64,000 bases of DNA from Castellaniella sp040276065 (GCF_040276065.1 NZ_JBELOI010000009.1:127362-191361); one strand, 5' to 3'; positions 9,610 through 18,560 are shown, counted from the stretch's first letter. Notes: a model not told the origin generated them from the letters alone. Numbers and translations: made by a program.

Positions 9610-9928
9610 TCGAGCGCACCGTGCCGCGCCCCAGGATGTAGGCCAGGACGTACAGCAGGCGCAACAGCACCCAGGCGAGCATCAGGCCGGCAATGCGGCC
9701 CCCGTCCGCCCCAGCGTACAGGGCATAGAGCACAGCGGCATAGAAAAACGGCAAACCCTCGAACAGATTCGCCTGAGCGGCGTCGGCGCGGGCCCGCCAC
9801 CCCTGCTGGGCGGCGAGCCAGGCCCGGGGCGACTCATTGTCGAATGCGCGCCCTCCCGCCTTGGCCGCGATCGCGGCGCCATACGGCAAAACGGCGGCGG
9901 CGAGCAGCAGCCACGCTATGAGGGTCAT
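9560..9928 (-). CDS. MAPEG family membrane protein
   Basis: Small integral membrane protein of 122 residues with four hydrophobic helices and the conserved segment ARADAAQANLFEGLPFF, typical of bacterial MAPEG (microsomal glutathione transferase-like) proteins. The function in bacteria is not established. Two ATG codons are available. I choose the one at 9928 because GGAG sits 6 bases before it; the ATG at 9934 has no room for a ribosome-binding site. The 3' end overlaps the AI-2E permease gene by 50 bases. Confidence 0.88.
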   Translation of the reverse strand: MTLIAWLLLAAAVLPYGAAIAAKAGGRAFDNESPRAWLAAQQGWRARADAAQANLFEGLPFFYAAVLYALYAGADGGRIAGLMLAWVLLRLLYVLAYILGRGTVRSIIWGLALLVNLAILLT

Positions 9929-9957
9929 GGCCATCTCCAGTGGTCTCTCGATCCATG

Positions 9958-9963
9958 TATAAT
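9958..9963 (+). promoter_or_regulatory. -10 box of the tRNA-Thr promoter
   Basis: A perfect TATAAT lies 46 bases before the tRNA-Thr gene. No good -35 hexamer is visible 16-18 bases upstream, so the promoter is assigned from the -10 box and its position only. Confidence 0.55.
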
Positions 9964-10009
9964 AGCTGGCTTTGATGGGCGGTGAGGCAGTTTTCCGAAC
10001 ATCAGAATC

Positions 10010-10085
10010 GCCGGTGTAGCTCAGTTGGTAGAGCAGCTCATTCGTAATGAGAAGGTCGAGGGTTCGACTCCTTTCACCGGCACCA
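10010..10085 (+). tRNA. tRNA-Thr (anticodon CGT)
   Basis: A 76-base cloverleaf with acceptor stem GCCGGTG/CACCGGC, D loop AGTTGGTA, anticodon CGT at positions 34-36, T loop TTCGACT and an encoded CCA end. It reads ACG threonine codons. The sequence is the standard betaproteobacterial form. Confidence 0.97.
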
Positions 10086-10486
10086 CACACCCGCGTATTC
10101 CCTGGCTCTCGAGTAAAAATGGGGCAAAAATGGGGAAACCGCAAAGACGCAGCCCGCCACAGATAAAAAACAACACCAAGGCGTGCCTTGCGGGCGCATC
10201 GAGTGACAGCCCGCCCCCCCAGATGATATAGTCTCGGCACCGGGCGCATCATTTTACCGATGTTCTCGTCATTGATGCCGTTGTCACCTGCAATGGGTGC
10301 CTTTGGGTTCGTCGGAGAGTCGAACCCAATGTCCGAATACGAGGTTTCTCAATATTCGGCCTGCGGCATTGTTAACCACCTCCAAAACGACGTCCCTGGC
10401 ATGCGCTCGTCCACTGAGTGCGCATCGAGCCGGCGGGCTCCGCGATCGCTTCCATCCGAAGCGCTCAACCCTGGAGATGAAACAGC
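10086..10486. other. intergenic region between tRNA-Thr and the fimbrial operon
   Basis: No gene is supported in these 401 bases. It holds a 10-base direct repeat AAAAATGGGG at 10115-10124 and 10126-10135. It also holds a perfect 9-bp inverted repeat TTGGGTTCG/CGAACCCAA at 10303-10311 and 10321-10329. The fimbrial promoter must lie here, but I could not fix a -35/-10 pair. Confidence 0.6.
10303..10329. repeat. 9-bp inverted repeat upstream of the fimbrial operon
   Basis: TTGGGTTCG and its exact complement are separated by 9 bases, 158 bases upstream of the first fimbrial gene. There is no U-run. It may be an operator or an mRNA hairpin in the 5' leader. Confidence 0.5.
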
Positions 10487-11005
10487 ATGAAGTTCAAATC
10501 ACTGGCTCTGTATGGCGCGATCCTGAGCGGACTCGCCGTGTCCCTGCCCGCCTCGGCGCAAACGACAGCGGGATCAATGGATGTCCAGATCGTCATCACG
10601 GCCAACTGCACCGTATCCAGTACGACCAGCACCCTGGATTTCGGCAGCAATCCCTCGACCGCCGCCGACGCAAGCGCCAGCAACGGTGGCTTTTCGGTCA
10701 CCTGCTCGAACCAGACGCCCTACAAGATCGGGCTGAAATCGAATTCCACGGGCGCGGTGGACGATGGCGTGGGCGTAATGGCCTCGACGGCGCCAGGCGT
10801 CACCCAGACCATCGGCTATCAGCTATACCAGAATCCCGGCTTTACGACGGTCTGGGGCAATGCCACCACCGGGACCGCCAACATCAAGACGGCCACCGGC
10901 ACGGGCACGGCCCAAACCTACACCGTCTATGGGAAAACAACCACAACGCTGAACGTCCCCGCGGCAACCTATACCGACACCGTGGCCATTAATGTGTACT
11001 ATTGA
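10487..11005 (+). CDS. SCPU-domain fimbrial major subunit
   Basis: Secreted subunit of 172 residues with a spore-coat-U (SCPU) domain, as in CsuA/B pilins of archaic chaperone-usher fimbriae. A signal peptide ends at ASAQ (about residue 24). The mature domain has the typical Cys pair in ANCTVSS and VTCSNQTPY and ends in the donor-strand-like VAINVYY. It starts at ATG 10487 and is the first gene of the operon, where the major pilin usually lies. Confidence 0.9.
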   Translation: MKFKSLALYGAILSGLAVSLPASAQTTAGSMDVQIVITANCTVSSTTSTLDFGSNPSTAADASASNGGFSVTCSNQTPYKIGLKSNSTGAVDDGVGVMASTAPGVTQTIGYQLYQNPGFTTVWGNATTGTANIKTATGTGTAQTYTVYGKTTTTLNVPAATYTDTVAINVYY

Positions 11006-11031
11006 GGTTTCCATCACCTGAGGACTGACCC

Positions 11032-11778
11032 ATGGGGATAGCCCATTTGGCCAGATGGGCGGTCTGCTCCGTCCTTGTCGCGTGGGGCGCGGTCCAGGGC
11101 ACGGCCCTGGCCGCGGGTCTACAAATTTCGCCGATCAGCATCACCATGCCGGCGGACAAAAAGGCGGACGAGGTCTGGCTGCGCAACTCGAGCGCCGAGA
11201 TCGTGCACGCCCAGGTGCGGATATATCGATGGACACAAGCCGACGGCGAGGACGTTCTGTCCCCGGAACAAAATATGGTGGCGAGCCCGCCGATGGTCCA
11301 GATCGAGCCGGGTCAACAGCAACTGGTGCGTCTGGTGCGCGTCGGGCCGCTCAGCGGCCCGGCGGCCGACGAGCGCTCGTATCGGTTGCTGATCGACGAG
11401 CTGCCTGTCGATCGGACGACCTCCAAGGCGGGGCTGAATTTCGTCTTCCGCTACTCGGTGCCGGTCTTCATCAGCGGCACGGCGCCCGCCAAACCCGTCC
11501 TGGACTGGAGCCTGTGGCAGGACAACGGGCAGGTCTGGCTACGGGTGGCCAACTCGGGGACCAGCCACGCGCAACTGGCCAATATCGAATTCACCCCGCC
11601 CGGCGAGAAAACAGTCGTGGCAATGAACGGGCTGGCGGGCTATGCGCTGCCCGGTCAATACCGCAGCCTCCGGCTCGATCTGCCGGCCGGCATGTTCGCG
11701 AGGGGCGGGGTTTTCTCCAGCCTGATCAATGCCGTCAAGGTTGAAACCCGCATCGGGCCGATTGGCAAGACTCCTTAG
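11032..11778 (+). CDS. fimbrial periplasmic chaperone (CsuC-type)
   Basis: PapD-like chaperone of 248 residues that would hold SCPU subunits in the periplasm before the usher. A signal peptide ends near TALAAGLQ. The N-terminal immunoglobulin domain shows ISITMPADKKADEVWLRN and the subunit-binding edge MVQIEPGQQQLVRLVR. It lies between the pilin and usher genes, as in csu-type operons. Its last 50 bases overlap the usher reading frame. Confidence 0.9.
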   Translation: MGIAHLARWAVCSVLVAWGAVQGTALAAGLQISPISITMPADKKADEVWLRNSSAEIVHAQVRIYRWTQADGEDVLSPEQNMVASPPMVQIEPGQQQLVRLVRVGPLSGPAADERSYRLLIDELPVDRTTSKAGLNFVFRYSVPVFISGTAPAKPVLDWSLWQDNGQVWLRVANSGTSHAQLANIEFTPPGEKTVVAMNGLAGYALPGQYRSLRLDLPAGMFARGGVFSSLINAVKVETRIGPIGKTP

Positions 11779-14122
11779 CCAGAGTTTCCTCACCGGGCTG
11801 GCCATGGGAGGCGCCATCACGACCTCCGCCCAGCCCGCCGGCGTCGGACCGGTCGGGGCCACGCCGAGCCTGGCGGCAAATGAAAACAGCAGCACCGTCT
11901 TTCTGTCCGTCTCGATCAACGGCAACGTCAGCCGCGACCTGGTCCCCTTCATCGAGCGCGGCCAACAGCTCTACCTGCCGCGGGAAAGCGCGCTGCAACT
12001 GAAGTTCAGCGCCGATTTCCTGCAATCGATTCCCGAGGATACGCCGCTGTCCAACTACCGGGGCGTCACCTACGAATACAACCGCAACCTGCAAAACATC
12101 AGCATCAAGGCGCCCCTGTCGAGCCTGGCGCTGGACACGGCCGTCCTCGGCACGCCGCAAGGCCTGCGCACGCGCGCATCCGCATCGCCGGGGGTGCTGC
12201 TCAATTACGACCTGTATTCCTCATACAGCAACAGGGACGCTATCAACCTCAGCGGATTCACCGAGCTGCGCGGCTTTGGCGACCTGGGCATCGTCAGCAG
12301 CTCGCATCTGTTCCAGGGCCAGCGCAACAGCGGCCAGGCACAATGGGAATACACCGCGGTGCGCATGGACACCGTCCTGGAACATTCCCTGCAGGACGCG
12401 CAACTCACCTTCCGGCTGGGCGACACACTCACCAACGGCACCGCCTGGAGCCGCAGGACGCGCATCGGCGGGTTTCAAGTCTCGCGCAATTTTTCGCTGC
12501 AACCCTACCAGACGACCGCGCCGCTGCCGGCCTACTTCGGCTCGGCGACACTGCCCACGGCGGTGGAACTCTACATCAACGGCATCCAGCAATACACCGG
12601 GCAGGTGCCGGCCGGCCCCTTCGAACTCAACGCCCTGCCCACCATCAGCGGGGCCGGCAACGCCCAGGTGGTCCTGACCGATGCGTTGGGCCGGCGCACC
12701 TCCGTCGATTTCCCCTTCTACAACTCCAGCCGGCTGCTGCGCGAGGGCCTGTCGGACTGGTCGTTCGAAACTGGTTACGTGCGCACCGATTACGGCTATC
12801 GCTCATTCGGCTATCACAGCCAGCCCATGGCATCCTCCACCCTGCGCTACGGCCTGACGAATTTCCTGACCGCCGAAACCCACCTCGAGGGTAGCCGGGG
12901 AATTTTTTCGGGCGGCGTCGGCGCAATCATGACCATCGGGACGATGGGCACGGTGTCGGGCTCGTGGGCGCAAAGCCGCAACGAGGACACCCAGGGCGCC
13001 CAATATACGATCGGCTACGACTTGCAGCGCGGGCCCATCGGCCTGGGCGCCAACCTGCAGCGGGCCGACGCCGGCTACCGCGATGTGGCCAGCGCCTTTG
13101 GTGGCGTCCCGGTCCTGCGCAGCGACAGCGCCTACCTGGGCTTCGATGCCGGCGTGCTGGGCAATGTCTCGCTGAATTACGCCTATCTGCAGCAAGCGGA
13201 GCAAGCCCGCGCCCGCTTCGGTGGCATGTCCTGGTCGCGCAACTTCGCGCACGGACTCGCGCTCAGCGTGAGCGCGAACCAGAACCTGGACGACCACGGC
13301 GACCGCTCGGTCTACCTCAACCTGACGCTCAGCCTCGACGGCGGCCTGTCCACCTATGGCTCGGTCGCGGAGTCGAAAGGCGCGAAAACCTATGCGGCAG
13401 GCGTCCGGCACACAGCCCGTGCCGATACCGAGTGGAGCTGGAACGTTCAGGGCCAGAGCTCGGAGTCGCAGCGCACCAGCGCCAGCGCGCAGGCCAACCG
13501 AAGCTTCCAGTCCATGGACCTCAACCTCGGCGTCAACAGTGCGGGATCGGACCAGAACGCCTATGCGGGCGCCTCCGGATCCGTCGTCCTCATGGGCGGC
13601 GGCCTGTTCACCTCGCGCAGGCTGTCCGACGGATTCGCCATGGTCTCCACCAGTGGCATGCCCGGCGTGCCGGTCAAGAGCGAAAACCAGCCAGTGGGCG
13701 TGACCGATGCCAACGGCCGGCTGCTGGTGCCCCGCCTGCGATCCTATCAGCACAACAAGATTACGATCGACCCCCTCGGGCTGCCCGTCGATGTGCGCGT
13801 CGACAAGGTCAACAAAGATGCCGTCCCCCGTCACGGCTCGGGCCTGAACATCGAATTCAAGATCGAGCGCGTGCAGGCCGCGACATTGATCCTGCACGAC
13901 GCCGCCGGCCAGGTCGTCCCCATGGGCGCCCAAGCCACCCTGAACGACGACCCGCAAACCGCCGGATGGGTGGGTTACGACGGCCGCCTCTACCTCGAGG
14001 GCCTGCGGGCCACGAACCGCGTGGTCGTCCAGCACCAGGGCGCGCAATGCACCGTACAGTTTCCCTATACCTACACGCCCGATACCCTGCCGGAAATCGG
14101 TCCGCTGGCCTGCACGCCATGA
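11729..14122 (+). CDS. fimbrial outer-membrane usher (CsuD-type)
   Basis: Outer-membrane usher of 797 residues that secretes and assembles the fimbrial subunits. The N-terminal domain (residues about 45-150) is followed by a long 24-strand beta-barrel region and the C-terminal plug-like domains, ending in PYTYTPDTLPEIGPLACTP. The chosen ATG 11729 lies inside the chaperone gene and precedes a plausible signal peptide (LLSQSFLTGLAMGGA). No clear ribosome-binding site is visible, so translation may be coupled to the chaperone. A slightly later start (TTG 11762) cannot be excluded. Confidence 0.9.
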   Translation: MPSRLKPASGRLARLLSQSFLTGLAMGGAITTSAQPAGVGPVGATPSLAANENSSTVFLSVSINGNVSRDLVPFIERGQQLYLPRESALQLKFSADFLQSIPEDTPLSNYRGVTYEYNRNLQNISIKAPLSSLALDTAVLGTPQGLRTRASASPGVLLNYDLYSSYSNRDAINLSGFTELRGFGDLGIVSSSHLFQGQRNSGQAQWEYTAVRMDTVLEHSLQDAQLTFRLGDTLTNGTAWSRRTRIGGFQVSRNFSLQPYQTTAPLPAYFGSATLPTAVELYINGIQQYTGQVPAGPFELNALPTISGAGNAQVVLTDALGRRTSVDFPFYNSSRLLREGLSDWSFETGYVRTDYGYRSFGYHSQPMASSTLRYGLTNFLTAETHLEGSRGIFSGGVGAIMTIGTMGTVSGSWAQSRNEDTQGAQYTIGYDLQRGPIGLGANLQRADAGYRDVASAFGGVPVLRSDSAYLGFDAGVLGNVSLNYAYLQQAEQARARFGGMSWSRNFAHGLALSVSANQNLDDHGDRSVYLNLTLSLDGGLSTYGSVAESKGAKTYAAGVRHTARADTEWSWNVQGQSSESQRTSASAQANRSFQSMDLNLGVNSAGSDQNAYAGASGSVVLMGGGLFTSRRLSDGFAMVSTSGMPGVPVKSENQPVGVTDANGRLLVPRLRSYQHNKITIDPLGLPVDVRVDKVNKDAVPRHGSGLNIEFKIERVQAATLILHDAAGQVVPMGAQATLNDDPQTAGWVGYDGRLYLEGLRATNRVVVQHQGAQCTVQFPYTYTPDTLPEIGPLACTP

Positions 14123-14201
14123 CCGCGGACACCACCCCTTCACCCGAATATCGCGACGGATCGACCCCCATGATGCCCCTCCTCGACACCCCATCATCGA
14201 T

Positions 14202-15185
14202 ATGAAAAACCTGATCCTCTTCTTGCGCGCGGGCCTGCTGGCGGCATTGCTGATGGCCATCGCCCCCCCCGCCAGCGCGGCGGATTGCAACGCCTACGCG
14301 GGCAACCTGCTCTTCGGCACCATCAGCCTGTTGAACGGCGGGGTAAAGGATGCCAACTCGACCATCAACTATGGATGCAGCGCAAGCCCCGGAGAGCGCG
14401 TCCTGCTGTGCATCAGCATGGGGGCGGACCCGGGCTCGGGGCTCTACGCTCCGCGGCGCCTGAACAGTTCGGGCAACTATATGGCGTTCAACCTGTACAC
14501 GGACGCCAGCCGCTCGGCGATCTGGGGCAGCCGAGCCTCGAGCGGCGCGTATCCGCCCGTCCCCGTGGTCATCGACTTCTATGCGGGCGAATACTACAAG
14601 AAGGGGACGCTGACGCTATACGGTCGCGTCAATGCCACCGGCCAGACAGGCCTGCCCGCCGGCACCTACGACACGAACGCTATCGGCGGCTGGCCCATGT
14701 CGATCGACTACAAAGTCATCCCGACCTCCGCGCCCATCGATTGCGCCGCCGGGGGCATGGTCACAAGCAACTCCACGTACTACATCCAGGCGGTCGTCGT
14801 GAGTGAATGCCGGATCGACTCGTCGACCACCATGGATTTCGGGACGGTATTCATGAACCTGAGCCAGAACGTCGACAGCACCTCCACGATCACCGTGACC
14901 TGCAACGGCGGACAGTCTGGCAACGGCTACCATGTGCGGCTGGGCAACGGCCTGTACGCCAGCGGCCAGCAGCGCCGCATGCGCGGCTCGCTGGGCTATA
15001 TCGCATATGAGCTGTACCGCGATCCCCAGCGCACCAACCGATGGGGTAACACCAACCAACAAGGTGTCGCTGGGACGGGAACCGGCCAGCCCCAGACCTT
15101 GACTGTCTACGGCCGAGTGCCGGCGCAGACGCCGCCCGGGCCAGACCGCTACGCCGATACGGTCGTCATTACTCTCAGCTATTGA
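14202..15185 (+). CDS. tandem SCPU-domain protein, likely fimbrial tip subunit (CsuE-like)
   Basis: Secreted protein of 327 residues with a signal peptide ending at ASAAD and two successive SCPU domains (about residues 25-175 and 180-327). The second domain has the hallmark SECRIDSSTTMDFG, VTCNGGQ and terminal VVITLSY. Two-domain SCPU proteins sit at the tip of Csu pili and act as adhesins. The last position of the assembly genes fits that role. The receptor is unknown. Confidence 0.85.
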   Translation: MKNLILFLRAGLLAALLMAIAPPASAADCNAYAGNLLFGTISLLNGGVKDANSTINYGCSASPGERVLLCISMGADPGSGLYAPRRLNSSGNYMAFNLYTDASRSAIWGSRASSGAYPPVPVVIDFYAGEYYKKGTLTLYGRVNATGQTGLPAGTYDTNAIGGWPMSIDYKVIPTSAPIDCAAGGMVTSNSTYYIQAVVVSECRIDSSTTMDFGTVFMNLSQNVDSTSTITVTCNGGQSGNGYHVRLGNGLYASGQQRRMRGSLGYIAYELYRDPQRTNRWGNTNQQGVAGTGTGQPQTLTVYGRVPAQTPPGPDRYADTVVITLSY

Positions 15186-15244
15186 GCGCGAATGCGGGTT
15201 TCCCGCCACCGCACCACGAGACAACAGTGCTATATTGACCATAT

Positions 15245-15643
15245 ATGTCAGCCAATACATCCCAAGGGAACAGAACGGGCCCGTCCAGGGCTCGAGCGCC
15301 GCTCGCCGCGCTGGCCGGTCTCGCGCTGGCGGCCTCGGCCTTCGCCAACCCCTCGTTCGAGGCTCGCATCACCATCCAGTCGCAGTGCAGCATCCAGCCG
15401 CTGTTCGGCAAGACCGCCGTCCAGACCACCGTCGTCTGCCAGCCCGGCGTCACACCCTACCAATCACTCGCCATCCTCCTGGACGGCGATGAGGGGCAAG
15501 CGCCGTTCGCGACCGATGCCCAGGCCCCGGGCACCCTCGATCCAGCGACCCTGGCGCCATTCCAGCCACGCCAGGCCAAGGCCATCTCCCCGCCGTTTTC
15601 CAACGTGACCGCCCAAAGCAAACTGCTCTATGTCATCTTCTGA
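15245..15643 (+). CDS. small secreted SCPU-like protein
   Basis: A 132-residue protein with a predicted signal peptide (LAALAGLALAASAFANP). Its core SQCSIQPLFGKT, VVCQPGVTPYQ resembles the first half of an SCPU domain, including the Cys spacing and the TPY turn. The rest is shortened and ends KLLYVIF rather than the usual V-T-L-x-Y strand. It is 59 bases behind the tip gene and may be a minor subunit, an assembly factor, or a decayed pilin. I know no characterised homologue. Confidence 0.65.
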   Translation: MSANTSQGNRTGPSRARAPLAALAGLALAASAFANPSFEARITIQSQCSIQPLFGKTAVQTTVVCQPGVTPYQSLAILLDGDEGQAPFATDAQAPGTLDPATLAPFQPRQAKAISPPFSNVTAQSKLLYVIF

Positions 15644-15703
15644 GCGGTCGGCACCGGCGACCGGCCGGTCCGGTCGCCAGACCTCCCCTCCTAGAGACCA
15701 CAC

Positions 15704-16807
15704 ATGTCCTCCGGCACTACGCTGCACCAACGCGTCCAGGGCGCCCTGATCGGCGCCTTTGTGGGCGATGCCCTGGCCCTCGGGCCCCACTGGTACTACG
15801 ATCTCGACGCCCTGCGCGCGGACTACGGCGCCTGGATCACCGACTACACCGACCCGCGGCCCGGGCGCTATCATGCGGGCTTGAAGGCCGGTCAGTCCTC
15901 CCAGGCGGGGTATCTGCTCGAGCTCACACTGCGTTCCCTGGTCGAGCGCGAAGGCTATAACGAGGGCGATTTCTGCCGGCGGATGGATGCGGACCTGTTT
16001 TCGCGCATCGACGGCACACCGCAATCGGGGCCGGGCGGCTATACCAGCCAATCCATCCGCGAGGCCTGGCGGCTGCGGCGCCAGGGCCAGCCCTGGGGGC
16101 GGGTGGGCGGCCTTGCGGACAACACCGAGGCCGCCGAGCGGGCATTGGCGATTGCCGTGCGCTACGCACTGCAGCCCGGCGCGCTGGCCACCCACGTGGG
16201 CGCCAACACCGCGCTGACCCAGGTCGATCCCACAGTGGCGGCGATGACCGTCGCCTACGCCAGCGTCCTGGGCCTGCTGGTGCGTGGCGAAACCTTGGAC
16301 GAACGAACGTCGGGGACACTGCTGGACCTGGTCCGCGCAGGCATCCTGCCCTTCCACACGGTGACCTCGGCGGGCGAGGACGTCCCGCCCCCGGGCTCCG
16401 AGGCGCCCCGCCGGGCCGGCCAGTTCGCCTCGCCCGACGCCCTGCTCACGGCCTCGAACATCGCGCGCGCCGCCGGCGACCCCGACGTGCGCATCGAGCC
16501 GCCCTGGAAGGTCTCCCTGGTCTACGGGATGCCCTGCGCGGTCTACCACCAGTTTCCCGCCGCCTACTATCTGGCGGCCCGTTTCCAGGGCGATTTCGAG
16601 CCCGCTGTGCTGCACGCGGTCAATGGCGGCGGCCAGAATCAGGCCCGCGCCATGCTGACCGGCGCGCTGTGCGGTGCGATCGGCGGCCTGCAAGCAATCC
16701 CCGGCCGCTTCATCGAGGGCCTCGAGGCCGGATCCGAGCGCCTGGCGCTCGCGGATCGGCTGGTGCGACAAATGGACGAGGCGACTAGCGCACCGGCAGG
16801 AAATTAA
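15704..16807 (+). CDS. ADP-ribosylglycohydrolase-fold protein, metal ligands missing
   Basis: A 367-residue protein with the all-alpha ADP-ribosylglycohydrolase (DraG) fold. The opening motif GAFVGDALALGPHWYYD (residues 17-33) is clear. The two acidic motifs that hold magnesium in active DraG enzymes are absent: the region where the family has TDDT reads AGQSSQAG (about 62-69), and the C-terminal DxDT region reads GGGQNQARAM (308-317). It belongs to a divergent subgroup whose activity is not known. Removal of ADP-ribose should not be assumed. The 3' end overlaps the convergent lipoprotein gene by 23 bases. Confidence 0.8.
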   Translation: MSSGTTLHQRVQGALIGAFVGDALALGPHWYYDLDALRADYGAWITDYTDPRPGRYHAGLKAGQSSQAGYLLELTLRSLVEREGYNEGDFCRRMDADLFSRIDGTPQSGPGGYTSQSIREAWRLRRQGQPWGRVGGLADNTEAAERALAIAVRYALQPGALATHVGANTALTQVDPTVAAMTVAYASVLGLLVRGETLDERTSGTLLDLVRAGILPFHTVTSAGEDVPPPGSEAPRRAGQFASPDALLTASNIARAAGDPDVRIEPPWKVSLVYGMPCAVYHQFPAAYYLAARFQGDFEPAVLHAVNGGGQNQARAMLTGALCGAIGGLQAIPGRFIEGLEAGSERLALADRLVRQMDEATSAPAGN

Positions 16808-17498
16808 AAAACAGCAGGCCCTGCAGGTAATTGATGCCCACGCGGCGCAGGTTTTCGTCCAGCAGTTCAGCCACCAGATCGAGGCAGCCGATGATCCGGC
16901 CGAACTCGCGTTCGAAGCTCAGATTGGCCGCGCCGACACCGATCTCGTTGGACAACAGCAGCGGCCGACCCGCGGCGTCTCGGCGGGTCGCGAGCATCCA
17001 GGCGGCAATCTCGACGTTGCGCGCGGCATTGAAGACCTTTTGCCCCTCGGGCGCATCGGCGACGTAGAAGCGCAGCTTGCCGCCATGCGCGGTAATCAGC
17101 ATGTCCGCCAAGCCCAGGACATAGGCTGCGACCCGATCACCCTCGTAGTCCGGGTCCATCGCGACCGAGAGCACCTCGATGTCCCGCAAGCCCTGCAAAT
17201 CAATGGGCACCGTGCCGGCACGGATCCCCTTGCGCCCGTGGTCCAGGGCAGCCTGCAGATCGGCGAAACCACCCTTGCGCCACTCGGCGGGATTGCGACG
17301 GTAAAGTTTTTCCAACAGGCGGTCCAGGCTGTCGAGATTGTCGCGCATCGCCATGGTGAGGGTGCGATTGAAATCGGTCTGCCCCAACTGGTCGAATGAC
17401 ATGGCCTCGCCCTGCGGACCGCCACGTGGCGCGGGCGAGGTCGTGCACGCCGACAAGCACAGCATCAGGATGAACGCAAGCCCTCGCAGGCCACGCAT
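16785..17498 (-). CDS. hypothetical lipoprotein
   Basis: A 237-residue protein with a lipoprotein signal, lipobox LSAC and acceptor C18. After the anchor it is soluble and mostly helical, with the segments FNRTLTMAMRDNLDSLDRLLEKLYRRNP and VAAYVLGLADMLITAHGG. I recognise conserved proteins of this kind in Burkholderiales but know no function. The start ATG 17498 overlaps the stop of the upstream reductase gene (TGATG), so translation is probably coupled. The frame is open further upstream, but that part lies inside the reductase gene. Confidence 0.75.
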   Translation of the reverse strand: MRGLRGLAFILMLCLSACTTSPAPRGGPQGEAMSFDQLGQTDFNRTLTMAMRDNLDSLDRLLEKLYRRNPAEWRKGGFADLQAALDHGRKGIRAGTVPIDLQGLRDIEVLSVAMDPDYEGDRVAAYVLGLADMLITAHGGKLRFYVADAPEGQKVFNAARNVEIAAWMLATRRDAAGRPLLLSNEIGVGAANLSFEREFGRIIGCLDLVAELLDENLRRVGINYLQGLLFFNFLPVR

Positions 17499-18430
17499 CA
17501 GTACTGCAGCTCCGGATCTATCATCCCCGAAACGGGCTCGCCGCGCTGAAAGGCCTGGATCTTGGCCGAGATCTGGCGCACAGTCTGCCCCACCAGGCTG
17601 GCGCCAGCGATGTGCGGCGTGATCTGCAGGCGCGGATGCGCCCAAAAAGGGTGGCCGGGAGGCAACGGTTCCTGGGCGAACACATCCAGCGCGGCGCCCT
17701 CGAGCAGGCCGCCGTCCAGCGCGGCGAGCAGGTCGTCCTCGACCAGGTGGCGCCCGCGTGCGATATTGATCAGATACCCATGAGGCCGCATCCGCTCGAA
17801 GACCCGGCGACAGAGGATGCCCTCGGTCTGGGCCGTGAGGGGCAAAATGTTGACCAGCACGCGGGTGCGACCAAGAAACGCGGACAGACCCTCGTCCCCG
17901 CCATACCCCTCGATGCCCTCGGGCGCGCGGCCCGAGCGCGACCAGGCGGCAACCGGATACTCGAGGGCCGCGATGGTCCGTGCCACGCGCGCGCCCAACA
18001 CCCCCGCGCCCATGATGCCCACCGGCCAATCCTCGCGCACGATGTCATCCAGACGCTGCCAGCGGCCCTGCGCCTGAAATTGCGCATAGCGTCCGAACCC
18101 GCGCGCGGCCCGCAACAGGAAATGCAGGACGTACTCGGCCATTTGCACCGCCATGCCGCCATCCTCGAGGCGCACGATCGGCACGTGGGCGGGCCGCCCC
18201 GGCATGCGCAGCAACGCGTCCACGCCGGCCCCCAGGGTGAACACGATCCGCAGGCGCGGTTCACGCTCGAACAGGTCGGCCGGCGGATTCCAGACCAGCG
18301 CGATCTCAGCGCCGCCGGCGGCTGATCCATCCCCCCAGGCACGCACTCGCATGCCCGGCAGCGCCTCCTGGAAAGCGCACACCCAATCCTCGGGCTGGGT
18401 TTCGCTCTGGGATGCAAAGACGACCTCCAT
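17498..18430 (-). CDS. ghrA: glyoxylate/hydroxypyruvate reductase A (D-2-hydroxyacid dehydrogenase)
   Basis: NAD(P)-dependent reductase of 310 residues, GhrA type. The nucleotide-binding segment VGIMGAGVLGARVART is in the centre, the catalytic arginine is in LINIARGRHLVEDD, and the catalytic histidine is in ITPHIAGAS. It would reduce glyoxylate or hydroxypyruvate to glycolate or glycerate. A glycolate oxidase operon lies about 15 kb away in this window, but no direct link is shown. Confidence 0.88.
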   Translation of the reverse strand: MEVVFASQSETQPEDWVCAFQEALPGMRVRAWGDGSAAGGAEIALVWNPPADLFEREPRLRIVFTLGAGVDALLRMPGRPAHVPIVRLEDGGMAVQMAEYVLHFLLRAARGFGRYAQFQAQGRWQRLDDIVREDWPVGIMGAGVLGARVARTIAALEYPVAAWSRSGRAPEGIEGYGGDEGLSAFLGRTRVLVNILPLTAQTEGILCRRVFERMRPHGYLINIARGRHLVEDDLLAALDGGLLEGAALDVFAQEPLPPGHPFWAHPRLQITPHIAGASLVGQTVRQISAKIQAFQRGEPVSGMIDPELQY

Positions 18431-18560
18431 CGAATACTCCTTTTTCCGGCGAAACAGATCGCCACGTTTGCATACCTCGCCGTATGCCCGGCGGCGATGC
18501 GCGGTGCTAATATGGATCGAGGAAAAACATCAATATACTCGACAGCCCGGGGAGGATCGC

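Noticed and set aside
12803..14290. Long open frame on the minus strand opposite the usher gene
   Set aside because: It is antisense to a clear usher with good homology along its whole length. High GC content keeps such opposite frames open, and the translation shows no known domain.
15193..15205. GCGGG-TTT-CCCGC hairpin after the fimbrial tip gene as a terminator
   Set aside because: The stem is only 5 bp and no T-run follows. It may be chance in GC-rich DNA.
17499..18029. Upstream extension of the hypothetical lipoprotein
   Set aside because: It lies inside the ghrA gene in another frame. The lipoprotein signal peptide begins at 17498.
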